In this document: positions 45,521 through 54,630 of the stretch, in pieces
How positions within the stretch are numbered: the stretch's first letter is position 1
Layout: each line of letters starts with the position of its first letter
Origin: Sphingomonadales bacterium
GTDB lineage: Bacteria > Pseudomonadota > Alphaproteobacteria > Sphingomonadales > Sphingomonadaceae
Length of the DNA stretch: 64,000 bases
NCBI GenBank assembly: GCA_006226685.1
Contig: SBGG01000060.1
Span: 1 to 64,000, forward strand
Direction of reading: 5' to 3'
Made by a program: the position numbers and the translations under genes
The notes under the pieces: generated by a model
What the model saw: the letters and a program-made list of their open reading frames with translations, nothing else
What the model was told of the DNA's origin: nothing
Database searches by the model: none

Positions 45521-47980
45521 ATGTCCGCTTCCCTGCCTCGCCTCCCCGCCGCGATACAGAACTGGTTCGCCGCGCGCGACTGGGAGGTTCGGCCGCATCA
45601 GCAGGCGATGCTGGAGGCCGATCGGGCGGGACAGGATGCGTTACTTGTTTCGGCCACCGGCTCAGGCAAGACACTCGCCGGTTTTCTGCCCAGCCTCGTC
45701 GAGCTGACGGACGCCCCCTTTGAAGGCCTTCACACTCTCTATGTCTCACCGCTGAAGGCGCTCACCAACGATATAGAACGCAACCTTGCCGCGCCCATCG
45801 CCGAAATGGGCCTGCCGGTCACGGTCGAAACCCGTACCGGCGATACCGGCAGCGCCGTCAAGGCAAGACAGCGGGTAAAGCCGCCGCACATATTGCTGAC
45901 AACGCCGGAGTCGCTCTCGCTGCTGCTCAGTCACCCGGACGCGCCCTATCTGTTTGCGTCGCTGCGCCGCGTGATCGTCGATGAAGTTCATGCCTTCGCC
46001 CATGGCAAAAGGGGCGACCTGCTCGCCCTGTCGCTGGCGCGGCTCGCTATGATCGCGCCCGGCCACCGCCGCGCCGCTCTATCGGCGACCATCGGCGATC
46101 CCCTGCCCTATCGCACATGGCTGTCCCGTTCCCGCGAGGGCGATGACGTCGCGCTGGTGCGCGGGCGGGACATGGCGCAGCCCGACATTCATATCCTGAT
46201 GCCGGAAGGGCGCGTGCCCTGGTCCGGCCATTCGGCGCGCCATGCCGCCGCCGACGTCTATCAGGCGATAAGCGACCACCGGCTGACGCTGATCTTCTGC
46301 AACACGCGCGGGCTGGCGGAACTGACCTTGCAGGCGCTCTGGGCGATCAACGCTGATAACCTGCCCATCGGCATTTTCCACGGCTCGCTCTCGCTGGAAG
46401 TGCGGCAACGGGCGGAGGCGGCCATTGCCGAGGGCAGGCTGCGCGCGCTGGTCTGCACCTCGGCGCTCGATCTCGGCGTCGACTGGGGCGATGTCGATCT
46501 CGTCATCCAGATGGGGGCGCCTAAGGGCACCGCGCGCCTGCTCCAGCGCATCGGCCGCTCGAACCACAGCACGGACACCCCCAGCAAAGCCTATCTCATT
46601 CCCGGCAACCGCTTCGAATATCTCGAAGCCCGCGCCGCACTGGATTCCATTGCCGAGGGCGTGCTCGACACCGAATATTGGCGGCCCGGCGCGCTCGACG
46701 TACTGGCGCAGCATATCATGGGCATGGCCTGCGCCGCACCGTTCGATGCCGATGCGCTCTTTGCCGAAATAACCGGCGCCGCACCTTATCGCGCCCTGCC
46801 CCGCGCCGAATTCGACCGCATTCTCCATTTCGTGCGCGACGGCGGCTATGCGCTTTCCGCCTATGACAAGTTTCAGCGGCTCCGGTTGGGGGCGGACGGC
46901 CTCTGGCGCGTCAGCCACCCCCGCTTCATCGGCCAGCATCGAATGAACGCTGGGATTATCGTCGAAGCGCCGATGCTGACGGTACGCTTCCGCAACGGCA
47001 GGGCATTGGGGCAATTGGAGGAAGGTTTCGGAGCGACACTGAGCCCCGGCGACAGATTCCGCTTCTCCGGTCTCGATCTGGAGGTGGAAGCGATCACCGA
47101 TATGGATCTGATCGTCCGCGCCACCCGCAAATCGGCGATGATCCCAAGCTATAGCGGCACACGCATGGCGCTTTCGACCAGCCTGTCCGACCGGGTGCGC
47201 AAACTGCTCCACGACCCCGCCGAACAGACCCGCCTGCCGGAGGAGGTACGCGAATGGCTGGCGGCGCAGGCGCGCTTCTCTCGCCTTCCCGCACCGAACG
47301 AGCTGCTGGTCGAAAGCTTCCCGCATGAAGGGCTACACCATCTCGTCATCCACAGTTTCGAGGGCTGGAACGCGCATCAGTCTTTGGGTATGCTGGTGAC
47401 ACAGCGCATGGAGCAGGCGGGGCTCGATCCGGTCGGCTTCGTCGCCAATGATTACAGCCTTGCCCTCTATGGCCTGAAACCAGTTGCCGACCCGGGCGCC
47501 TTGCTGGACGCGCGGGTGATGGACGAGGAACTGCGCCACTGGGTCGCCCGGTCCTATCTGCTGAAGCGTGCCTTCCGCGAGGTCGCGGTGATCGGCGGGC
47601 TGGTCGAACGGCAGCACCCCGGCAAGCGCAAGACCGGAAAGCAGGTCACCTTCTCGACCGACCTCATCTATGATGTCTTGCAACGGCATGAACCCGATCA
47701 TGTGCTGCTGCGCGCCGCCTGGGCCGATGCGTCGACGAAGCTGGTCGAGGTCGGGCGGCTGACTCGCCTGCTGGAACGCGCGCGCGCGACGATGGTACAT
47801 GTTGACCTGCCCCATGTTTCGCCGCTCTCGATACCCGCATTGGTGATGATCGGACGGGAAAGCATAGCGGGCGGTGCGGCCGAAGAGGCGCTGATCGCCG
47901 AACTGGAAGCGGTCATCGCCGATCAGGCCGGGGTCGATGAAACCGGACAGGCGACATCCGCTTCACCAATTTCCACTTGA
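45521..47980 (+). CDS. Ligase-associated DNA damage response DEXH-box helicase (Lhr-like)
   Basis: 819 residues. An N-terminal SF2 helicase core carries Walker A SATGSGKTLAGFLPS near residue 45, VIVDEVHAFAHGKRG near 150 and LQRIGRSNHSTDTPS near 340. The long Lhr-type C-terminal region (about 400-800) follows. It is the ligase-associated type because the downstream genes are the PdeM nuclease and MmcB. Such helicases act with an ATP-dependent ligase and nucleases in DNA repair, but no ligase gene is seen here. Ends 31 bp before the pdeM start. Its ribosome site overlaps the palindrome CCCTATATAGGG (45504-45515). Confidence 0.92.
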   Translation: MSASLPRLPAAIQNWFAARDWEVRPHQQAMLEADRAGQDALLVSATGSGKTLAGFLPSLVELTDAPFEGLHTLYVSPLKALTNDIERNLAAPIAEMGLPVTVETRTGDTGSAVKARQRVKPPHILLTTPESLSLLLSHPDAPYLFASLRRVIVDEVHAFAHGKRGDLLALSLARLAMIAPGHRRAALSATIGDPLPYRTWLSRSREGDDVALVRGRDMAQPDIHILMPEGRVPWSGHSARHAAADVYQAISDHRLTLIFCNTRGLAELTLQALWAINADNLPIGIFHGSLSLEVRQRAEAAIAEGRLRALVCTSALDLGVDWGDVDLVIQMGAPKGTARLLQRIGRSNHSTDTPSKAYLIPGNRFEYLEARAALDSIAEGVLDTEYWRPGALDVLAQHIMGMACAAPFDADALFAEITGAAPYRALPRAEFDRILHFVRDGGYALSAYDKFQRLRLGADGLWRVSHPRFIGQHRMNAGIIVEAPMLTVRFRNGRALGQLEEGFGATLSPGDRFRFSGLDLEVEAITDMDLIVRATRKSAMIPSYSGTRMALSTSLSDRVRKLLHDPAEQTRLPEEVREWLAAQARFSRLPAPNELLVESFPHEGLHHLVIHSFEGWNAHQSLGMLVTQRMEQAGLDPVGFVANDYSLALYGLKPVADPGALLDARVMDEELRHWVARSYLLKRAFREVAVIGGLVERQHPGKRKTGKQVTFSTDLIYDVLQRHEPDHVLLRAAWADASTKLVEVGRLTRLLERARATMVHVDLPHVSPLSIPALVMIGRESIAGGAAEEALIAELEAVIADQAGVDETGQATSASPIST

Positions 47981-48011
47981 ACCCCGCGGCCAAGGCGCGC
48001 ATAGACAGGCC

Positions 48012-48686
48012 ATGGTTCCCCTTTTGTTCCAAAAGACACTGTTTCACCCTCTGCCTGACGGTGCCTTGTTCTGGCCTGCTGAAGAGGCGCTGCTGGTGGC
48101 CGACCTCCATTTCGAAAAGGCGCAGTTTTTCGCGCAGGCCGGGCAATATCTCCCTCCTTATGACAGTCAGGAAACGCTCCGCACGCTGGCCGATGCAATC
48201 GAAGCGACAGGGGCGCAACGCCTGTTCTGCCTTGGCGACAGCTTTCACCATGCCGATGGCATAACCCATATGCCCGATGAGACGCGGCACATGCTGGAAG
48301 GCCTCGCCGCCCGGCTCGAAGACTGGATCTGGATTACCGGCAATCATGACAAGGCCCCCCCCTTCTCTTTCGGATGCACCTTACCGGAACTCATCCTGCG
48401 CGGCATCGCCCTGCGCCATGAGGCAATGGCAAACAGCCATCAGCCCGAGATCAGCGGACATTTTCACCCGAAACTCCGTTTGCGCACACGGGGTCAGAGC
48501 ATTGCCCGCCGTTGTTTCCTGACGAACGGGAACAAGCTGATCCTTCCCGCCTTCGGCGCGCTGACCGGCGGGCTTGATGCAGGCCATCCGGCAATCCATG
48601 CGGTGATGCCCGGCCCGGTTACCGCCCTGGTGCCGAGCGGGGAGCGACTGTTGCGCTTTCCGGTCACGGCAAAGGTGGCGGCATGA
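48012..48686 (+). CDS. pdeM: Ligase-associated DNA damage response endonuclease PdeM
   Basis: 224 residues from ATG 48012 (MVPLLFQKTLFHPLPDGALF). Calcineurin-like metallophosphoesterase motifs appear in order: LLVADLHFEKA (DxH), LFCLGDSFHHAD (GDxxH), ITGNHDKAPP (GNHD) and EISGHFHPKLR (GHxH). This is the PdeM type of the ligase-associated set. It probably cleaves damaged DNA ends with two metal ions. The stop overlaps the next ATG by 4 bp. Confidence 0.92.
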   Translation: MVPLLFQKTLFHPLPDGALFWPAEEALLVADLHFEKAQFFAQAGQYLPPYDSQETLRTLADAIEATGAQRLFCLGDSFHHADGITHMPDETRHMLEGLAARLEDWIWITGNHDKAPPFSFGCTLPELILRGIALRHEAMANSHQPEISGHFHPKLRLRTRGQSIARRCFLTNGNKLILPAFGALTGGLDAGHPAIHAVMPGPVTALVPSGERLLRFPVTAKVAA

Positions 48687-49174
48687 GCGAAACCGACCTC
48701 TCCCTCATCGGTGAAAGCCTTCCACAGGGCGCGGCGGCGGTGGCACGAGGCGTGTGCCGCCTCTTCCAGCGTCACGACATCTTCACGGTGCAGGAAATGC
48801 CGTTGCGCAACAACCGGCGGGCCGACCTCATGGGTCTGGCCAAAAATGGCGATGTCGTGATCGTCGAGATTAAATGCGCGCGGGGGGATCTGCTTGGCGA
48901 TGCGAAATGGACCGACTATCTCGATTATTGCGACCGCTTTTACTGGGCTGTGTCACCCGACATCGTCTGCGACGAACTGCATCAGGACCGTTTCCTGCCG
49001 GATCGTAGCGGCCTGATCGTCGCCGACGCCTATGATGCGGAAATTGTCCGCCCCGCCGCGCTGCACCCGCTGGCTCCCAGCCGGCGCAAGGCCGAAACCC
49101 TGCGTATCGCCCGTCAGGCAATGCGACGGCTGACCACGATCATGGACCCGGGGATCACCCCCGGTTTTTCCTGA
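48683..49174 (+). CDS. mmcB: MmcB family DNA repair protein
   Basis: 163 residues. A PD-(D/E)XK-like core is visible: RRADLMGLAKNGDVVIVEIK carries D and ExK at residues about 47-66, followed by DAKWTDYLDYCDRFYWAVSP. MmcB is an alphaproteobacterial protein in the mitomycin C / cross-link response. It completes the helicase-pdeM-mmcB operon with ATGA overlap. No LexA box was recognised upstream of the operon. Confidence 0.9.
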   Translation: MSETDLSLIGESLPQGAAAVARGVCRLFQRHDIFTVQEMPLRNNRRADLMGLAKNGDVVIVEIKCARGDLLGDAKWTDYLDYCDRFYWAVSPDIVCDELHQDRFLPDRSGLIVADAYDAEIVRPAALHPLAPSRRKAETLRIARQAMRRLTTIMDPGITPGFS

Positions 49175-49195
49175 TCCCCGTCATGCCGGTCATCG

Positions 49196-49672
49196 CTACT
49201 GCACCGCCCCCCAAAGCTCAGCGGCGCGAATAAAACCGCGTTTTCCGCCAATATCGATCTGACACCAGCTGCCATCGCAATCGCTTACGCGACCGACAAC
49301 GCCTTTTTCAACGCGAAACAACAGGCCGGAAGCATCGCTCCGCTTCTGATACATGCGCCCTTCCGGTACCGACACCATCGCCGTTGCCGTATCGCTGAGC
49401 AGACGCACATGCATCCAGCCTTCAGCCCCCGACTCGTCCTGCACCTTGCGCCAGTTGCCATGAACCTGAACCACCCGGACCGGCAGATTCTTGCGCTGAT
49501 AGACCCAGTTGGACGGATAATCGAGACTCGGGCCGACCCGCATGCGCGCCTCATCGACCGAGATCGAAGCCCAGTAAGGCGGCGTTTTCGATTGCGCCCA
49601 CGCGCTGCTGCCTCCGGCTATCCCTATCGCCATGGCGAGCAGAAGCATCCCTGCCACCCACCTGAACATCAT
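49196..49672 (-). CDS. Secreted bacterial SH3-domain protein
   Basis: 158 residues from ATG 49672, where AGGA lies eight bases upstream. Longer frames upstream belong to the antisense of the next gene. An N-terminal signal peptide (FRWVAGMLLLAMAIGIAGGS) with AWAQS cleavage is seen, then two SH3-like repeats: VDEARMRVGPSLDYPSNWVY and EGRMYQKRSDASGLLFRVEK. Such proteins bind cell-wall peptides in the periplasm. The gene is convergent with mmcB and divergent from the dehydrogenase gene. Confidence 0.85.
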   Translation of the reverse strand: MMFRWVAGMLLLAMAIGIAGGSSAWAQSKTPPYWASISVDEARMRVGPSLDYPSNWVYQRKNLPVRVVQVHGNWRKVQDESGAEGWMHVRLLSDTATAMVSVPEGRMYQKRSDASGLLFRVEKGVVGRVSDCDGSWCQIDIGGKRGFIRAAELWGAVQ

Positions 49673-49840
49673 CTGTCGATCCTGCACCGTCATACCCCGG
49701 AAATCATGTTTTCTGGCCTGAATATCCACATCCATAGCCTCTCGCCGGAGAGAGGGAAACAACCCTTCCCACCTTCCACATCTTCCTCTTCTGCCATGCG
49801 GGCTTGACCTGCGCGCCCGCATGGGATTAGCGCGATAGTC

Positions 49841-50839
49841 ATGCCGAAGAAAGCCCGTCCCACCCGTCCCCGGATCATTGTCACGCGGCGCCTGCCCGCG
49901 ATGGTCGAGGAACGGATGCGAGAATTGTTCGACACGGTGCTCAGCCCGGCGGACGAACCGATGAGCCATAGCGATCTGGCCGCCGCCATGGCCGATTGCG
50001 ATGTTCTGGTTCCGACCGTGACCGACCAGATCGGCGCAGAGTTGATCGAAAATGCGCCGGAACGGCTGCGCATGATCGCCAGCTTCGGCGCCGGTGTCGA
50101 TCATATCGACCTTTCCGCGGCCCGTAAAAAGGGCATCATCGTCACCAATACCCCGGGTGTCCTGACCGAGGATACCGCCGACATGGCGATGGCGCTGATC
50201 CTCACCGTGCCGCGCCGATTCGAAGAAGGCGAAAAACTGGTCCGTTCCGGCCAGTGGAAAGGCTGGAGCCCGTCCGGCATGCTCGGTCACCGGATCGGCG
50301 GCAAGCAGCTCGGCATCATCGGCATGGGCCGCATCGGTCAGGCGATCGCCCGCCGTGCCCGCGCCTTCGGCCTTTCCCTTGCCTATCACAACCGCCACCG
50401 CCTGCACCCGGCGGTCGAGGAGGAAACCGGCGCGGTCTGGTATCCCGATCTCGACGCCCTGCTGGCGGAAAGCGACATTATCTCGGTCAACTGCCCGCTC
50501 AACGCGGAAAGCCGGGGAATGATCGACGAGCGGCGCATCGGCCTCATGAAACTGAGCGCCTATTTCATCAACACATCGCGCGCGGAAATCTGCGATGAAA
50601 GTGCATTGATCGAGGCCCTGCGGCAGGAACGCATCGCGGGGGCGGGCCTTGATGTCTACACCCATGAACCGGCTGTCGATGCCCGGTTGCTGGCATTGTC
50701 CAATGTCGTTCTGCTCCCGCATATGGGATCGGCCACTTATGAGGGGCGCGAGGCAGCTGGCGAGAAAGTAATCGCCAATATCCGCACCTGGGTCGATGGA
50801 CATCGCCCGCGCGATCAGGTGCTCGAAGGGCTGATCTGA
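49841..50839 (+). CDS. D-isomer-specific 2-hydroxyacid dehydrogenase
   Basis: 332 residues. The NAD(P) fold has LGIIGMGRIGQAIARRARAF near residue 150, the catalytic Arg in FINTSRAEICDE, Glu in YTHEPAVD and His in LLPHMGSATYEGREA. It resembles glyoxylate/hydroxypyruvate reductases of the GhrB type. The reaction is reduction of a 2-keto acid. The first 10 residues are basic. It stands alone, with 58 bp before the patatin-like gene. Confidence 0.9.
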   Translation: MPKKARPTRPRIIVTRRLPAMVEERMRELFDTVLSPADEPMSHSDLAAAMADCDVLVPTVTDQIGAELIENAPERLRMIASFGAGVDHIDLSAARKKGIIVTNTPGVLTEDTADMAMALILTVPRRFEEGEKLVRSGQWKGWSPSGMLGHRIGGKQLGIIGMGRIGQAIARRARAFGLSLAYHNRHRLHPAVEEETGAVWYPDLDALLAESDIISVNCPLNAESRGMIDERRIGLMKLSAYFINTSRAEICDESALIEALRQERIAGAGLDVYTHEPAVDARLLALSNVVLLPHMGSATYEGREAAGEKVIANIRTWVDGHRPRDQVLEGLI

Positions 50840-50897
50840 CCCCGGCCCGGGTCGCGCCGCCCTCGACAAGCCCGTCGGAAAATGCCAGTCTCCCTCA

Positions 50898-53312
50898 ATG
50901 CGGGAGAAGGAACTGAGGCTGGCGCTCATCTGCTATGGCGGCATCAGCCTAGCCGTATACATGCATGGAATCACCAAGGAAATCTGGCACCTCGCCCGTG
51001 CCAGCCGGGATTTCCATGAAGGTTCCGGTTCCCCGGCCGCGCCTTCCCCCTCCTCCGATACGCCTCTCCCCGCCGACGGCATGGTGCCCCTCTATGCCGA
51101 CCTGCTACGGGAGGTAGAGACCCGCTTCGGCCTGCGGTTGCGCATCGTCATCGATATTGTCGCCGGGGCCAGTGCAGGCGGGATCAACGGCATATTTCTG
51201 GCGCAGGCGATAGAAACCGGTCAGTCGCTCGAACCGCTGACCGATTTGTGGATGCGCTATGCTGATGTCGAGAAACTTCTCGATCCCGATGCGCGTCCCG
51301 CCGCGCGCTTCACCAAATTCTGGGCCGCGCCGATCGTATGGATGGCCGCACGCCACCATGGCGATGCGATCGACCGCTCCGTTTCGCCCGAAACCCGGGA
51401 AGAGGTTCGGCAAAAGCTTTCGCAATTCGTCCGGTCCCGCTGGTTCCGGCCTCCGTTCAGCGGCGAAACTTTCACCTGCATGATTATCGATGCACTCGAT
51501 GCCATGGCCGCCGCGCCTTCCGGTAAGCCCCTGCTGCCTCCCGCTTATCCGCTCGACCTGATGGTGACGGTGACCGATTTCGAAGGCTATCCGGAGATGC
51601 TGCGGCTCAACAGCCCGCCCACTGTATTGGAAACCGAGCACAGGCTGACACTCCATTTCCGTACGCGGACCCGCACTGGCGATCTTGCCGATACCGCCGA
51701 ACTGGCCTTCGCCGCGCGGGCCACGGCCAGTTTCCCGGGGGCCTTTCCTCCTTTCACGGTGAAGGAACTCGACAAGGTGCTCACCCGTCTGGAACGGACA
51801 TGGCCGGGACGACAGCAATTCCTTGCCAACGTCCTCCCAAAACATGTGGCGCTCAAGCGCGAGGAAGACGCGATACTGATCGACGGATCGGTGCTCAGCA
51901 ACGCACCCTTCGCGCCCGCCATCGCCGCGCTGAAAAACCGCCCTGCGCGCCGAGAAATCGACCGGCGCTTCGTCTATATCGACCCCATGCCCTTGAGCCG
52001 GGCCTTCACCTTCACCTCAGGGACGGAAGAGCACGTACCGCCGGATGAAGATGAGCATGACAGTCAACCGCCTCTGCCCGGCTTTTTCCGTACCATTTTC
52101 GGATCATTGAGCGACATTCCGCGCGAACAGCCGATTCGCGACAATCTGGAGGCGATCGAGACACGATCCCGCACAATCCGCCGCATGCGCCACATCACCG
52201 ATGCAATACGCGAAGAAATCGAACGCGAAATCGAATCGAGTCTGGGCGGCACCTTCTTTCTCGACCGCCCCACCCCATCCCGCCTCGCGGCCTGGCGCGC
52301 CAAGGCGCAGACGCGTGCCGCCGCCGCATCCGGCTATGCCTATCCCGCCTATGCGCTGGTGAAGCTATCCTCGATCGTCGAGGAAATTGTCGGCCTGCTC
52401 TTCACCCTTGGCGGCGACGGCAGCCCGGCTTCGCGCGATGCTTTCCGCCAGGCCATCTGGACCCATATCCGCGAACAGGGGCTCGATCAGGTACGGAAAG
52501 AAAGCCGCAGTCGCACAGCATCCGGTATCGTCGTGTTTTTCCGCGATCATGATCTGGGTTTCCGCATCCGACGGCTGCGCTTCATGGCCCGCAGGCTCAC
52601 CCAGGCAATCGACCGCCACGACCCTGACCTTCAGGATGCGGTCGGATCGATGCGCAAGGCCATTTATGATGCGCTGGCCCTCTATCAGGAATGCGAGGCG
52701 AGCGATTTTTTCGCGGCCGACGTGACACTCGCGGCGATGACGACGATCAGGGCCCCGGCCCGCGCACTCGACGAGCTGGCCCAGGCGAGGGATCTGAAGG
52801 CCAAAGACCTGACAGCCGAGACGATGTTGTCCGATGCCTTATGGGAGCTGCCGAAAGAGGAACGGCGGCAAATGCTGCTCACCTATCTCGGTTTTCCCTT
52901 TTACGACATTGCCACTTTACCGATGCTGCAGGGGGAAGGGCTGGACGAATATGACCCGATCAAGGTCGACCGCATTTCCCCGGAGGATTGCACTGCCCTG
53001 CGTTCGGGCGGTGCGGAAGCCATGCTGAAGGGCGTAGAATTCAACAATTTCGGCGCTTTTTTCAGCCGCGCCTATCGCGAAAATGATTATCTCTGGGGCC
53101 GATTGCACGGAACCGAGCGATTGATCGACATCCTGCTTTCCACCGTGCCCGGCAAGGCCGAAGACATTGCCGACCTTGCCGCAGCCTTCAAGAAGCGCGC
53201 TTTCGCGACCATCCTCGACGAAGAGGAGAGCCGATTGCATCAGACGAAGGAGCTGATCGCCGAATTGCGAGAGATTCTGCATGAATCAGCGCCCCCTGCA
53301 AATCGCGCCTAA
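50898..53312 (+). CDS. Patatin-like phospholipase with long C-terminal extension
   Basis: 804 residues. The N-terminus LRLALICYGGISLAVYMHGI is the oxyanion strand. VAGASAGGINGIFLAQAIET near residue 92 carries the nucleophile Ser (GxSxG), and ILIDGSVLSNAPFAPAIAAL near 330 carries the catalytic Asp. A C-terminal half of about 450 residues, of the DUF3376 type, is mostly helical. Such proteins hydrolyse lipid acyl chains. Large versions are common in sphingomonads. No signal peptide is evident. It is convergent with dnaJ at a strong hairpin terminator. Confidence 0.88.
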   Translation: MREKELRLALICYGGISLAVYMHGITKEIWHLARASRDFHEGSGSPAAPSPSSDTPLPADGMVPLYADLLREVETRFGLRLRIVIDIVAGASAGGINGIFLAQAIETGQSLEPLTDLWMRYADVEKLLDPDARPAARFTKFWAAPIVWMAARHHGDAIDRSVSPETREEVRQKLSQFVRSRWFRPPFSGETFTCMIIDALDAMAAAPSGKPLLPPAYPLDLMVTVTDFEGYPEMLRLNSPPTVLETEHRLTLHFRTRTRTGDLADTAELAFAARATASFPGAFPPFTVKELDKVLTRLERTWPGRQQFLANVLPKHVALKREEDAILIDGSVLSNAPFAPAIAALKNRPARREIDRRFVYIDPMPLSRAFTFTSGTEEHVPPDEDEHDSQPPLPGFFRTIFGSLSDIPREQPIRDNLEAIETRSRTIRRMRHITDAIREEIEREIESSLGGTFFLDRPTPSRLAAWRAKAQTRAAAASGYAYPAYALVKLSSIVEEIVGLLFTLGGDGSPASRDAFRQAIWTHIREQGLDQVRKESRSRTASGIVVFFRDHDLGFRIRRLRFMARRLTQAIDRHDPDLQDAVGSMRKAIYDALALYQECEASDFFAADVTLAAMTTIRAPARALDELAQARDLKAKDLTAETMLSDALWELPKEERRQMLLTYLGFPFYDIATLPMLQGEGLDEYDPIKVDRISPEDCTALRSGGAEAMLKGVEFNNFGAFFSRAYRENDYLWGRLHGTERLIDILLSTVPGKAEDIADLAAAFKKRAFATILDEEESRLHQTKELIAELREILHESAPPANRA

Positions 53313-53336
53313 TATCATGCGGAGCCAATTTTGCGG

Positions 53337-53373
53337 TGATCGGGCGTGAAATAACCCATTTCACGCCCGATCA
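53337..53373. terminator. Bidirectional hairpin terminator between patatin-like gene and dnaJ
   Basis: TGATCGGGCGTGAAAT and its exact reverse complement are separated by AACCC, giving a 16-bp perfect stem. It lies between two convergent stop codons. A weak T-rich stretch follows, so it may serve both strands. Confidence 0.85.
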
Positions 53374-53375
53374 TG

Positions 53376-54524
53376 CTATCCAAGGTCTTCCCACATTTCC
53401 TTCAACTTGCTGAAGAAACCGCTCGATTGCGGGCATTCTTCGCCGGTCTCGGTCTCGCGAAAGGCCTGAAGCAATTCCTTCTGCTTTGCCGTAAGCTTGG
53501 TGGGCGTTTCGACGTCGATCTGAACCACCATGTCGCCCCGCGATCCACGCCCATTGAGCGCCGGCATGCCGGCACCACGATGGCGCAACTGCTTGCCCGA
53601 CTGGATACCCGCCGGAATTTTGATCTTCACCATTTCACGATCAAGGCCGGGCACCTCTATTTCGCCGCCCAGCGCCGCCGTGGTAAAGCTTACCGGCGCA
53701 CGACAGAATAAAGTAGTGCCGTCGCGTTCGAACACCGAATGCCGCTTCAGGTGCAGGAAGATATAGAGGTCGCCCGCAGGCGCACCACGTGCCCCCGCTT
53801 CGCCTTCCCCGGCCAGACGAATGCGATTGCCCTCATCGACGCCGGCGGGAATATCGACCTTCAGCGTCTTGCGCTTGTCAACACGCCCCTCACCGCGACA
53901 GCCCCGGCACGGCTCTTCGATAATCTGGCCCGCGCCATGGCAGGACGGACATGTCCTTTCGACAACGAAAAAGCCCTGCTGCGCCCGCACCTGACCATGG
54001 CCGCCGCAGGTCGTGCAGGCGCGCATGCCAGTGCCTGGCGTCGCGCCGGAACCATCGCATTCCTCGCAAACAGCCGACACATCGATGGTGATTTCTTCGC
54101 TCTTGCCCGCAAAAGCTTCTTCGAGCGTGATTTCCATATCGTAGCGCAGGTCCGCACCGCGCCGTTGCTGCCGCCCGCGACCGCCACCGCCGCCACCGAA
54201 GCCAGCCGCGCCGAAAATCGTTTCGAATATGTCGCCAAGGTCGGAAAAACCCTGCCCCCCACCGAAGCCGCCGCCAGGTCCGCCCGGACCACCATTTTCG
54301 AAGGCGGCATGACCGAAACGGTCATAAGCCGCACGCTTCTGCTCATCCTTCAGGCAGTCATAGGCCTGATTGATCGCCTTGAACTTCGCCTCGCTGTCTC
54401 CACAGCCGGGGTTGCGATCGGGATGATATTGCATCGCCAGCTTGCGATAGGCGGACTTGATGGTCGCCCCGTCGGCGGTGCGCTCGACACCGAGCAATTC
54501 ATAAAAATCGGCCTGCGCGCTCAT
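53376..54524 (-). CDS. dnaJ: Molecular chaperone DnaJ
   Basis: 382 residues. J domain at 1-70 with the HPD triad (QYHPDRNPG), a Gly-rich linker (about 75-115), then four zinc motifs ([32 protein letters not shown]) and the C-terminal peptide-binding domain. It stimulates DnaK ATPase and delivers unfolded protein. It lies 106 bp downstream of dnaK on the same strand and is read from the dnaK promoter. The hairpin at 54568-54592 lies between them. Confidence 0.97.
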   Translation of the reverse strand: MSAQADFYELLGVERTADGATIKSAYRKLAMQYHPDRNPGCGDSEAKFKAINQAYDCLKDEQKRAAYDRFGHAAFENGGPGGPGGGFGGGQGFSDLGDIFETIFGAAGFGGGGGGRGRQQRRGADLRYDMEITLEEAFAGKSEEITIDVSAVCEECDGSGATPGTGMRACTTCGGHGQVRAQQGFFVVERTCPSCHGAGQIIEEPCRGCRGEGRVDKRKTLKVDIPAGVDEGNRIRLAGEGEAGARGAPAGDLYIFLHLKRHSVFERDGTTLFCRAPVSFTTAALGGEIEVPGLDREMVKIKIPAGIQSGKQLRHRGAGMPALNGRGSRGDMVVQIDVETPTKLTAKQKELLQAFRETETGEECPQSSGFFSKLKEMWEDLG

Positions 54525-54567
54525 TGCTGCGTCCTGCCCTTACAAGTGGTTGCCCACTCGTGAACGT

Positions 54568-54592
54568 GGGCGGCATCACCGGGATGCCGCCC
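54568..54592 (-). terminator. Hairpin between dnaK and dnaJ
   Basis: GGGCGGCATC-ACCGG-GATGCCGCCC is a perfect 10-bp stem. It has no T-run on the minus strand, so it more likely lowers dnaJ expression relative to dnaK, or stabilises the dnaK transcript, than ends transcription completely. Confidence 0.65.
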
Positions 54593-54630
54593 CCCATTCA
54601 TGAGATTCGAAACAATAGTCCCGACCATCG

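Noticed and set aside
46079-47326. Long minus-strand frame over the Lhr-like helicase
   Set aside because: Antisense shadow. The plus strand carries the complete helicase.
49196-50929. A 577-codon frame on the minus strand
   Set aside because: Only the last 159 codons (SH3 protein with signal peptide) are real. The rest is antisense to the hydroxyacid dehydrogenase gene.
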